A stretch of 54,760 nucleotides of DNA from [Lactobacillus] timonensis (GTDB lineage: Bacteria; Bacillota; Bacilli; Lactobacillales; Lactobacillaceae). The position numbers and the translations under genes are program-made. The stretch covers positions 97,243 through 152,002 of the forward strand of contig NZ_LT964761.1 of NCBI RefSeq assembly GCF_900240275.1. The letters run 5' to 3'. The notes below the pieces were generated by a model. It saw nothing but the letters and a program-made list of their open reading frames with translations, was not told the origin of the DNA and ran no database searches. The number at the start of each line of letters is the position of its first letter. Position 1 is the first letter of the stretch. Shown piece after piece: positions 33,763-41,502 of the stretch.

Positions 33763-34686
33763 TTAGGCAACTTTTTCTAAGGCAAGATTTCGATATTCAA
33801 TCGGAGTCTTGCCTTTTAATATGTGCTTGATTCGATTCCGATTATAGTATTCTATCCACTCCTCCATGGCTTTAATCAATTCCTGCTTGGTTTGATAATG
33901 ATGTCCATAATACATTTCAACCTTCATCGTGTGAAAGAAACTTTCCATTGGCGCATTGTCTAAACAGGTCGCCCGGCGTGACATGCTTTGAAAAATATGG
34001 TTTTTCTTTAGTGTTTGACGCCAGGCATTCGTTTGATATTGGATTCCTTGGTCACTATGGACGGTCATGCGGTAGTTAAGCTTAGGTCGCTTATTAATTA
34101 GCTCGATTAGCGGTTTCATCACGAAATCAGTAGTAGGGTGGTCGCCAATATTGTAACTAACAATTTCACCAGAACATAAATCTTTAATCGGTGAAAGGTA
34201 AACTCGCTCATCCTGGCTCATATTGTCATAGCGGTATTCGCTCACATCAGTCGCCATTTTTTGATATGGACGCTCAGTTTTAAAACGGCGATGAAGACGA
34301 TTCTTGGCTTTCTTACCTTGAGGACCAATCGACGAATCATATTTCCGAGTTTGACGATTATACATCTGTGACGATAAACCATTCTCACGCATTAGACGGC
34401 TAACTCTTTTATGATTAACCTTAATTCCACGACGATGTAGCTCATCTGTGACAGGTCGATATCCGTAGCCAGGATTCTGTTGCTTGATATCTTTAATGAG
34501 TCGAAGCAGTTCTTTATCATCTGCGGCTTCGTGGCGATGGGCTTGATAATAGAATGTACTTCGCTTAATGGTGGTGTATGATAGAATCTCCGTTAAGCTA
34601 AATCCGAATTCTTGCCTTAGTTCTTGGATGATTTGGTATTCTTCTTTGACTGTCCGCGGTGTTGAACTAAGGCGTCGAGTTTTTTT
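33763..34686 (-). CDS. IS3-family transposase OrfB, made by -1 frameshift
   Basis: The catalytic part of the transposase, an integrase-like DDE domain. It shows the first Asp in ATDVSEYRYD, the second in HSDQGIQYQT and the Glu in NAPMESFFHTMK. The frame is open from the A7 slippery site (complement of 34680-34686) and is -1 relative to orfA, so it is normally made as an OrfAB fusion. The N-terminal HTH_21-like stretch contains NPGYGYRPVTDEL. No internal stop is seen, so the element is probably active. Confidence 0.92.
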   Translation of the reverse strand, partial: KKTRRLSSTPRTVKEEYQIIQELRQEFGFSLTEILSYTTIKRSTFYYQAHRHEAADDKELLRLIKDIKQQNPGYGYRPVTDELHRRGIKVNHKRVSRLMRENGLSSQMYNRQTRKYDSSIGPQGKKAKNRLHRRFKTERPYQKMATDVSEYRYDNMSQDERVYLSPIKDLCSGEIVSYNIGDHPTTDFVMKPLIELINKRPKLNYRMTVHSDQGIQYQTNAWRQTLKKNHIFQSMSRRATCLDNAPMESFFHTMKVEMYYGHHYQTKQELIKAMEEWIEYYNRNRIKHILKGKTPIEYRNLALEKVA

Positions 34687-35141
34687 AAGTATTCGTTCTC
34701 TACTTTCAAAGCCCGATTCTCTGCTTTCAACTGTTCTAACTCTGATAGTTGTTTACTAGCTTGGTGATTATTATTAGTAGTCATGTGCTTTGCCCGTCCT
34801 CTTCTGGTAAACAAATCCTCAGTTCCATGCTCCTTAAGTTTCTTTTGCCAGTTAGCGATTGTCCCTGGATTACTAATATCAAATTGAAGTGCTGTTCGTC
34901 GGTACGAGGCTTTGTGTTGTTTTTTCCAGTTTAAGACTTTCAGCTTAAAATCACCATCATAATCATACTTTGACGAACGAATTTCTAGGCCTTGAACACC
35001 ATATTTTCGATAGCGAGCTATCCATACTAACACGTTACCTTTACTTCTTATACCCAATCGTCGGGCGATAGTCGTTGAACCCATTCCCGATAAATACATT
35101 TGAACTGCTTTCAGTTTAATTTCTAAACTAAACTTAGTCAT
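34617..35141 (-). CDS. IS3-family transposase OrfA
   Basis: A 174-residue DNA-binding subunit. It starts MTKFSLEIKLKAVQMYLSG (ATG 35141 behind GGGGG) and has two helix-turn-helix units (TTIARRLGIRSKGNVLVWI and ISNPGTIANWQKKLKEHG). A C-terminal leucine-zipper coiled coil (LSELEQLKAENRALKVENEY) is followed by the frameshift heptamer at 34680-34686. It ends 70 bp into the orfB frame. Confidence 0.92.
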   Translation of the reverse strand: MTKFSLEIKLKAVQMYLSGMGSTTIARRLGIRSKGNVLVWIARYRKYGVQGLEIRSSKYDYDGDFKLKVLNWKKQHKASYRRTALQFDISNPGTIANWQKKLKEHGTEDLFTRRGRAKHMTTNNNHQASKQLSELEQLKAENRALKVENEYLKKLDALVQHRGQSKKNTKSSKN

Positions 35142-35211
35142 AGTAAAACCCCCATAGTTGGAATTCCTTGTCCAACTATGGGGGTTCACTTCACAGCTGA
35201 CTGTCGTCAAA

Positions 35212-35223
35212 TGGAGGAGTTTT
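35212..35223 (-). terminator. Proximal half of the split prsA terminator
   Basis: TGGAGGAGTTTT is the complement of AAAACTCCTCCA at 33717-33729, across the IS3 insertion. See that entry. Without its partner nearby, termination after prsA should be impaired. Confidence 0.85.
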
Positions 35224-35232
35224 GTTGTCTAT

Positions 35233-36183
35233 TTACTTGCTAGAATTGGAATTTTGCGTTGTCGAACCCGCACTACCAGTTCCCGTAGCAGTCGTCGAAT
35301 TGCTCAAGTAATCCGCCAGAACGTTCTTCAAGTCCTTGTCCTTAATTGAAACGTTCCCCTTCTTCAGGACCTTGGCAACAACGTTGTGGAGGAAGGTGGT
35401 ATTGTTCATGTTTTCTTCCACAATCTGATCTTTCAGGTCAGCGATGTGGTCTGACTTGAGACCCTTTGCCGGGTGGTTGATCATGTAGATTACTTGGTAA
35501 CCGTTGTCGGTCTTAACTGGTTCAGTGGTGTACTCTCCAGTCTTTAACTTAAAGGCAGCCTTCTTGTAAGCAGAGTCTAACTGGGTATCGGTGTTATCAA
35601 ATGCTGGCACACGACCACCGTTGTTCTTGTTAGAAGAGTCAGTTGACTTTTCCTTTGCCAGCTTCTTAAAGGTCTTAAACTTATTGCCGCTAGCGTTGTT
35701 CAGTTGGTTGATGATGTCTTCAGCTTCAGACTTGCTACCAACCAGAATTTCCGCCGTGGTTACCTTTGGCTGGTACTTCTTCCACTGCTTATTAATCTGC
35801 TTGTTGGTGATGTGCGAGTAGTTACGTACCGCCGCCTTCAATAACAGGTTAGACTTAATCTGCTGCTTAAAAGTCGAAGCGGTCAGTCCTTCCTGAGCCA
35901 ACATGCTGGTGAAAGAAGAACCATACAGTTTCTTGTAGCTGTTGTATTCCTTATCAACTTGTTTGCTGGTAACCTGCTTACCATACTGCTTTTGCAGAAC
36001 CTTATCCAGGATCATCTGCTGAAGAACCTGCTTACCCTGGCTGGTCTGCTTCATGCTGGAATAGTATTCACTTTCGGTAATCTTGCCACCACTCGTCGTC
36101 GCCACGGCCTTATTGCCACAAGCAGCCAGTGGGAGCATCAATGTTACTCCGGCAAAGATAGCCAGTAGTTTCTTATTTTTCAA
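35233..36183 (-). CDS. prsA: PrsA foldase lipoprotein
   Basis: A peptidyl-prolyl isomerase on the outer face of the membrane that folds secreted proteins and penicillin-binding proteins. The N-terminus [20 protein letters not shown] ends in a lipobox, LAAC. A PpiC/parvulin domain lies around residues 140-240 ([34 protein letters not shown]). The C-terminal tail is Ser/Thr/Gly/Asn-rich. A TTG start at 36183 fits AAGGA at 10-nt spacing; the in-frame GTG at 36192 is too close. Length 316. Its terminator is split by the IS3 element. Neighbours hit, ecsAB and yhaM match the conserved Bacillus block. Confidence 0.93.
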   Translation of the reverse strand: MKNKKLLAIFAGVTLMLPLAACGNKAVATTSGGKITESEYYSSMKQTSQGKQVLQQMILDKVLQKQYGKQVTSKQVDKEYNSYKKLYGSSFTSMLAQEGLTASTFKQQIKSNLLLKAAVRNYSHITNKQINKQWKKYQPKVTTAEILVGSKSEAEDIINQLNNASGNKFKTFKKLAKEKSTDSSNKNNGGRVPAFDNTDTQLDSAYKKAAFKLKTGEYTTEPVKTDNGYQVIYMINHPAKGLKSDHIADLKDQIVEENMNNTTFLHNVVAKVLKKGNVSIKDKDLKNVLADYLSNSTTATGTGSAGSTTQNSNSSK

Positions 36184-36275
36184 AATTGACACATCCTTAA
36201 ATTATTAATTTATATCAGTTTCACCCGTCTAATATACCACAACCGGTAACTTCGCACAGGACATCAACGGATAAA

Positions 36276-37274
36276 TTACTCTTTGTTCACATTATCTTCA
36301 TTTTCGCTTTCGTTGGTCGTGCCCAACTCGTCTGGCAAGGGGCGGTAGAAGGCACGATTATCCATTGCAAACAACCGCGGAGTAAACTCACCCGCCTCAA
36401 CCTTTGCCGTGGCAGATTGGACCATCATGATGGAAGCATCTAATTCATCAAGGCGGTGCAAGATTTCTGCCTCTAACAGGTGTGGTGTGACTGGTGACCC
36501 ATATTCCATCAAGCCATGGTGAGCTAAGACGACGTGACGCAAGAGCATCATGTCGCCCCGTTCACTATCAATTCCGAGCGCATCACAAGCCTTCACGATT
36601 TCACCGTCAATAATGGAGATGTGCCCGAGAAGTGTCCCCACAGTCGTATACTGGGTTGCTACTGGCCCCGATAATTCCACCGTCTTGCCGAGGTCATGGA
36701 GAATTGCCCCGGCATAGATGAGTGAACGATTGATACTGTCGTAGAGACCACAAACTGCCTTAGCCAGCCTTAAAATGGAAAGAGTATGGAAAGCCAAACC
36801 GCCAGCATAGGCATGGTGGTTGGTCTTTGCTGCTGGACTGGTAAAAAAGCTTGGCAGGTGGGCCTTTAACATGTAATTGACCACGTGCTGCCAGTCATGA
36901 TTATGGATGTCGCGAATGTACGGCCGCAAATCGTTTTTGAGCTGTTCCGTACTCTCTGGCGCGTGGGGAACAAACAACGCTGGATCCTGTGGCTCACCTG
37001 GGTTGGTTAGCCGTACTTCATCAATGTTCAGCTGGGGTTTGTCACGGTAAGAGTCGCGCTTGCCAGCCACGTGAACAACGACACCCGGTTTGAACTGCTG
37101 AATATCATCAGCGGTGCTATCCCACAGCATTCCCCCCAGCTCGCCGGATTCATCGGCGAAGGTAAGGCTGAGAAATGGTTTGCCCGCTTTCGTCTGCCGT
37201 TCGCTAACGTCCTTGATAAGTGCAAAACAGTCAACAGATTCGCCGTCTTTGTAGTCCATCAAATGTTTACTCAT
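36276..37274 (-). CDS. yhaM: 3'-5' exoribonuclease YhaM
   Basis: A 332-residue nuclease with an N-terminal OB-fold domain (about 15-100) and an HD domain (HHAYAGGLAFHTLSILRLAK, GAILHDLGKT, VLAHHGLMEYGSP). It degrades RNA and single-stranded DNA from the 3' end. It overlaps yhaN by 8 bp; yhaO-yhaN-yhaM form one operon upstream of prsA. Confidence 0.94.
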   Translation of the reverse strand: MSKHLMDYKDGESVDCFALIKDVSERQTKAGKPFLSLTFADESGELGGMLWDSTADDIQQFKPGVVVHVAGKRDSYRDKPQLNIDEVRLTNPGEPQDPALFVPHAPESTEQLKNDLRPYIRDIHNHDWQHVVNYMLKAHLPSFFTSPAAKTNHHAYAGGLAFHTLSILRLAKAVCGLYDSINRSLIYAGAILHDLGKTVELSGPVATQYTTVGTLLGHISIIDGEIVKACDALGIDSERGDMMLLRHVVLAHHGLMEYGSPVTPHLLEAEILHRLDELDASIMMVQSATAKVEAGEFTPRLFAMDNRAFYRPLPDELGTTNESENEDNVNKE

Positions 37275-39777
37275 GATCCTGACTTCCTTTCAGCTTGACT
37301 ACTGCAATATCCTTATTAGCTAAAATCCGGTCATCGGCAGTTAAATAAATTACCTGACTGTTCTTGGAAACCTGTTTTAGCAGGTCTAAGACCCGGCCCT
37401 TGCGAACATTATCAAAGTTGACAAAACCATCATCAACCACCAGGGGAAACTGAACGGTGTCATTCATTACACTGACAAAGCCAAGACGTAACGCGATATA
37501 CAATTGTTCCGCCGTTCCCGTTGATAATTCACCGACTTTAAACTGGCTGCCCGCTGGCCCGGCAACTACTAACTGATCATCGTTAAATTGAATGGTCTGG
37601 TAGCGATCATTGGTTAAGGTTGCAAAGTACTTGGTTGCTTGTTGGATAATCTGCGGGTAGCGGTCTGCCGAGGCTAACGCCAGTGAACGGTCAATCCATT
37701 GACTAGTTAGCATCTTTGTCAGCCACTTTTTGGCCAAGGTACTAGCCCGTTGTTGTGCATTAGCTAGCTCTTGTTCTAGGCGGGAGACGGCCCCATCTTC
37801 AACGAGACTCTTAATCTTCACCTTAACTTCTTCTGCTTGCCGGGCCAGCTGTTTTTGCTGCTCCAACAGGGTTGAAACTTGTTGTGCTGAAGCACCAACC
37901 TGTGCCACCAAATCATCCTTGTCGGCATATTGACTAAGTTTCTCCCTCATCGTGGGGGTCAGCTGTGCTTCAGCAACCGACTTCGTTGCCGCTTCATTTT
38001 GTTCAACCGTCCGTTGCTGGAGGTACTGTTGAAACTCTTCCTGGTTGTGAACCCCCACTCGCTGGTACAAGTCAGTGAGTGCTGCTCGTTGTTTTTCCAG
38101 CTGCTGGCGGCGCTTGCTGAGAAGTTGCTGCTGTTCATCTTGCCGTCGTTGCAACTCGTCTTGTCGTTTTACCTGTTGCTGGCAAGTATTGAGGTAATTG
38201 AGCGTCTGTGCCCAAAAAGCAGTCGCATTATCAGCGTTGATATTAGCAAAAGTATTACGCCACTGTCGGTAATCAGCTTCTAATTGGTCATCGACCTGAT
38301 CAAATTCGCTGAGCGTTTTCTGAGCAGCAGCAGCCTTTTCCAGGTCGGCCTGCATACTTAACCACTGGTCCTGAGCAAAAGTTGAAAGACCATATTGTTG
38401 GCCAAATTCAGCCAGTTCGTGCTGGCGTTGCTGGCTGGCGCGGTCAGCCTGCCGCTTCCAATCACTTATTTTTTGCTGTTGCTGATAAGCCAAAAGGCCA
38501 CCGATCAGCAACGCAATAACACCGATAATATCTAATAGCGGGCTCTTCGTCACCAGTCCCAGCAAGAGGGCTGCGGCACCACTCAGGGCTGCTCCAATAG
38601 CAGGTGTCCAGTGGGGTGACGGCTCTGCTTGCCGACTGGCCGGCTGAAGAAGTGCCACCAACTGATTTCTCTGGTCGGCAGAAAGTGGGGCTGGGAGACT
38701 ATCTTGTCCTAACCGCTTCTGGACGCCAGTTAACGTTTGTCGGGCTGCCTCGGCAGCTGGTCGTTGCTGTTCATGGGAAAGTTGCGCCAACTGCAAACGC
38801 CGCAACTTTTCTGCTGGGTCGTTAGCTCCCTGCCACTTTTGCCGGTAAATAACCAGGTCGTCACTACTCAGGTCATCAATTTGCCTTTGGGTTGTAGCAA
38901 CCTCTGTTTCAGCACTTTTCACCTGCCGGCTGATCTCCGGCAGTGACGCCTGTAATTGCTGAATCCGGGTCAAATCGTTATCCGACAGTTGGTTAAGAGA
39001 ATCGTGCCGATTCTGAATTCTCTGCCATTCTTCAAACACCGGCCACAACTGTTGCTGACTTTTCAGTTGCTCTTGATGGTGCCGGGCAGCTGCTAATTGC
39101 TGGTCAACTAATTTCTGTTGATTGGCAGTAGTTGATTGTTGGCGCACAAGCTGACGATAATCAGCGGTTTTTGATTGTGCATCAGTTAACCGTTGTTGTA
39201 ATTCTTTGACCTTAGTCAGAGCCTGGTTCAGTTCAGGATTGCGCCCCCGTGACTTGTAAAGGTCGCGTGCCTGCTTCTGTAAGTCGGCCTTGATCGTTTG
39301 CCAGTGTGCACTGCCGACCGCACCGACGCTCTGCAGGTCCTGACGCAGTTCCTCGTCGCTGAGGTCGCCTATCCGCGTAAGTTCCTCCTGACTAAAAACA
39401 AAGATGTCCTCAACTAACTGGCGGTTAAGTGGACCACACAGTTTTTCGATCGTCATCTTAGTTGCACTGCCATCTTCGTGACTAATAGTCACCTGGCCGC
39501 CTTGTCGCCGTCCCGTTCGGTGTAACCAGTAGCGCTTTCCGTCCTGTTCAACCAGCAAGCTCCCGCCATAAGCCTCTGTCGACTTAGGAACGTACTGCTT
39601 GTACTTATTTTTACCCTGGCCATTTTTAAAGCCAAAAAGAATCCCCTTAATAAATTCAACGAGGGTGGACTTGCCCGCTTCATTAGGGCCAAAGAAAACC
39701 TGTAGCGACGGGTCCACTTTAATATCAGCATCAATCCAGCGACCAAAACCATCGATTTTAATTTGAAGAATCTTCAT
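37267..39777 (-). CDS. yhaN: SbcC/RecN-like ATPase YhaN
   Basis: An 836-residue AAA ATPase with Walker A FFGPNEAGKSTLVEF at the N-terminus and signature/Walker B near the C-terminus (ELSTGTAEQLYIALRLGF and FPLVVDDGFVNFDNV). Two long Gln-rich coiled-coil arms flank a short hydrophobic segment (about 385-425). It works with the YhaO phosphoesterase, like SbcCD/Rad50-Mre11, in DNA end processing; the exact substrate is uncertain. Start and stop overlap yhaO and yhaM. Confidence 0.88.
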   Translation of the reverse strand: MKILQIKIDGFGRWIDADIKVDPSLQVFFGPNEAGKSTLVEFIKGILFGFKNGQGKNKYKQYVPKSTEAYGGSLLVEQDGKRYWLHRTGRRQGGQVTISHEDGSATKMTIEKLCGPLNRQLVEDIFVFSQEELTRIGDLSDEELRQDLQSVGAVGSAHWQTIKADLQKQARDLYKSRGRNPELNQALTKVKELQQRLTDAQSKTADYRQLVRQQSTTANQQKLVDQQLAAARHHQEQLKSQQQLWPVFEEWQRIQNRHDSLNQLSDNDLTRIQQLQASLPEISRQVKSAETEVATTQRQIDDLSSDDLVIYRQKWQGANDPAEKLRRLQLAQLSHEQQRPAAEAARQTLTGVQKRLGQDSLPAPLSADQRNQLVALLQPASRQAEPSPHWTPAIGAALSGAAALLLGLVTKSPLLDIIGVIALLIGGLLAYQQQQKISDWKRQADRASQQRQHELAEFGQQYGLSTFAQDQWLSMQADLEKAAAAQKTLSEFDQVDDQLEADYRQWRNTFANINADNATAFWAQTLNYLNTCQQQVKRQDELQRRQDEQQQLLSKRRQQLEKQRAALTDLYQRVGVHNQEEFQQYLQQRTVEQNEAATKSVAEAQLTPTMREKLSQYADKDDLVAQVGASAQQVSTLLEQQKQLARQAEEVKVKIKSLVEDGAVSRLEQELANAQQRASTLAKKWLTKMLTSQWIDRSLALASADRYPQIIQQATKYFATLTNDRYQTIQFNDDQLVVAGPAGSQFKVGELSTGTAEQLYIALRLGFVSVMNDTVQFPLVVDDGFVNFDNVRKGRVLDLLKQVSKNSQVIYLTADDRILANKDIAVVKLKGSQDHE

Positions 39778-40969
39778 CGCTGACTCCTCTCTGCCCCAGC
39801 AATTGCTCGGCTTGCTCTTGTAGTTGGTTGATCATTTGCTGGTCCACTTGGTCTGCTAAAAAATGATACCGTTGCAACTTACTGTCGTTCATTAATTTCT
39901 TGATCATATCCTTGTTGAAGACCATCGTTGCTGCTTTTTGCCAGTATTGAATATCGTTTTTGTCAATTGCGGGTAGTTCAGTAACCTGTTTCACCATAAT
40001 ATCCATTACCCACCAGCAAATAGACTGGTGGTCTTGACTATCGTGTTGGAGATAATCAAGTAAACGATCAATATCGATGTTTAGCCGCTGACGTGGTTTA
40101 ATCACCAATCGAACAATTGTCAACTCCGGACCTATTAACTGCTGATTCAGTTGTTTGCTTATCACTAAGCGAACTGCTGGCAAGCTCACACAGTCAGCCG
40201 GTAAGTTAACGATCACCGTTTGCCAAGTAATCGTTGCCACCGGATGAAAATGCGGTACTAACCGGCCATTTTCTTCTTCAACTAAATAGCAACCGTGTTC
40301 ACCGTCTTCATTAATATGACGGCCCTGGGGATCACCACAGTAAACGATTGGCGGTTGCTGGTTAATGATGCCGTGCTTGTGAATATGACCCAACGCCCAG
40401 TAATCGTAGTCTTTGGCTACTAACTCTTCAATTTGAAAGGGTGCGTAGTGGTTGTCAGTTCCCTGGATAATAGCCCCATGGAGAAGTCCAATGTGAAAGT
40501 CAACATTTTCTCGCGAAGGGTAAGCCAGTGCCACATCATCTTCCAGCCAGCGGCTCCCGTAACTAAAGCCGGTCAGGGCGACCTGCCGGTGGTCAGCCAA
40601 TTGGAGGTGCTTTGTTTCAACCTTATTATCAAAAACGTGGACATTACCAGGCAACATTAGCGGGTCGGTAGCAACATCCTGATAGTCGTGATTTCCATAG
40701 CTCAAGTAAACCGGAATTTGGTGCAGGTCTAGTCGCTGACACTGTTTAACAAAAAAATCCTCAGCGGCAACACCATGATGCTCACGATCAAAGATATCAC
40801 CAACCACCACGACGAAATCAACTTGTTGGTCAATCGCCAGGTCAACAATCCGCTGCCAGGCCAAAAAAGTCGACTGGTGAACCTGGTCCCACAGCTGTTC
40901 AGGAAAACTGTTCGACAACCCCTGAAAAGGACTATCCAAGTGAAGGTCGCCGGTATGAATAAACTTCAT
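39758..40969 (-). CDS. yhaO: Metallophosphoesterase YhaO, SbcD-like
   Basis: A 403-residue calcineurin-type phosphoesterase. It has the metal motifs HTGDLHLDSPF, VVGDIFDREHHG, YGNHDYQD and GLLHG, and ALGHIHKHG. The C-terminal part is the YhaO/SbcD-type cap. It overlaps yhaN by 20 bp and is the first gene of the yhaO-yhaN-yhaM operon. It is probably a nuclease for damaged DNA ends, by analogy with Mre11. Confidence 0.92.
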   Translation of the reverse strand: MKFIHTGDLHLDSPFQGLSNSFPEQLWDQVHQSTFLAWQRIVDLAIDQQVDFVVVVGDIFDREHHGVAAEDFFVKQCQRLDLHQIPVYLSYGNHDYQDVATDPLMLPGNVHVFDNKVETKHLQLADHRQVALTGFSYGSRWLEDDVALAYPSRENVDFHIGLLHGAIIQGTDNHYAPFQIEELVAKDYDYWALGHIHKHGIINQQPPIVYCGDPQGRHINEDGEHGCYLVEEENGRLVPHFHPVATITWQTVIVNLPADCVSLPAVRLVISKQLNQQLIGPELTIVRLVIKPRQRLNIDIDRLLDYLQHDSQDHQSICWWVMDIMVKQVTELPAIDKNDIQYWQKAATMVFNKDMIKKLMNDSKLQRYHFLADQVDQQMINQLQEQAEQLLGQRGVSDEDSSN

Positions 40970-40988
40970 TCTCTGCTCCTTACAAAAA

Positions 40989-41029
40989 AGATGAGACCAT
41001 TGCCATTAATGGCCAGTAGTCTCATCTTC
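40989..41029 (-). terminator. Intrinsic terminator after yheA
   Basis: AAGATGAGACTACTGGCCAT pairs with its imperfect complement, then TTTTTTGT on the minus strand, between yheA and yhaO. Confidence 0.85.
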
Positions 41030-41045
41030 CCTATTATTTGAAATC

Positions 41046-41423
41046 CTACTTGTTTTCGTTATCAGCGGACTTTGGCATTGCTGAATTGTAGAGGTCACGA
41101 ATTGGTTCCGTGATAATTTGGTTCAGCTTTTGCATCATCTGATCCAGTCCTCGTTCCTGGTTGAGCAGGTTCTGAACAGCTGGTTTAGTGCTGACTTCCT
41201 TAGCCAAGCTCTGGATTTCGGTAATTTCATCCTTAGTCAGCTGTTGGCCAGAACGTTCCTTCTTTTCAGCAGCAGCCTGCTTAGCTTGGAACTTCGTGAA
41301 CATCAGTGATGCATCAGCATCCTTTTGCAGGTCATCGAAGGCCTTCTTTAATGCTTGGAATTCTTGTGTTTCCCGCATTTGACGTTCCATTTCGTTTGCA
41401 GTGTCGTAAATATTGACAACCAT
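41046..41423 (-). CDS. yheA: YlbF/YheA/YmcA-family protein
   Basis: A 125-residue helical protein, MVVNIYDTANEMERQMRETQ onward, with the core FKQLKKAFDDLQKD-type helix (ALKKAFDDLQKDADA) and FTKFQAKQAAA. Family members include YmcA/YlbF, subunits of a Bacillus RNase Y adaptor; YheA itself has no clear role. The ATG at 41423 follows AGGAGG; the long upstream frame was rejected. It sits between pbp1A and yhaO, as in many lactobacilli. Confidence 0.9.
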   Translation of the reverse strand: MVVNIYDTANEMERQMRETQEFQALKKAFDDLQKDADASLMFTKFQAKQAAAEKKERSGQQLTKDEITEIQSLAKEVSTKPAVQNLLNQERGLDQMMQKLNQIITEPIRDLYNSAMPKSADNENK

Positions 41424-41502
41424 AGTGGTTAATTCCTCCTCAAAATAAGTCTTCTTCATTATACCAAAAAGTGGTCTGATCCCAAAACCGAGTTCGCCAA
41501 TC

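Larger units (their letters stand above)
33731..35193 (-). mobile_element. IS3-family (IS150-like) insertion sequence, intact
   Basis: A 1463-bp element. The left end begins TGAAGTGAACCCTGTAAGTT and the right end, read inward, begins TGAAGTGAACCCCCATAGTT; both continue GGACA, giving an imperfect ~25-bp inverted repeat. It is flanked by a 3-bp direct repeat CAG (33728-33730 and 35194-35196), as expected for this family. It carries orfA and orfB with a programmed -1 frameshift. The element is more AT-rich than its surroundings. Confidence 0.93.
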
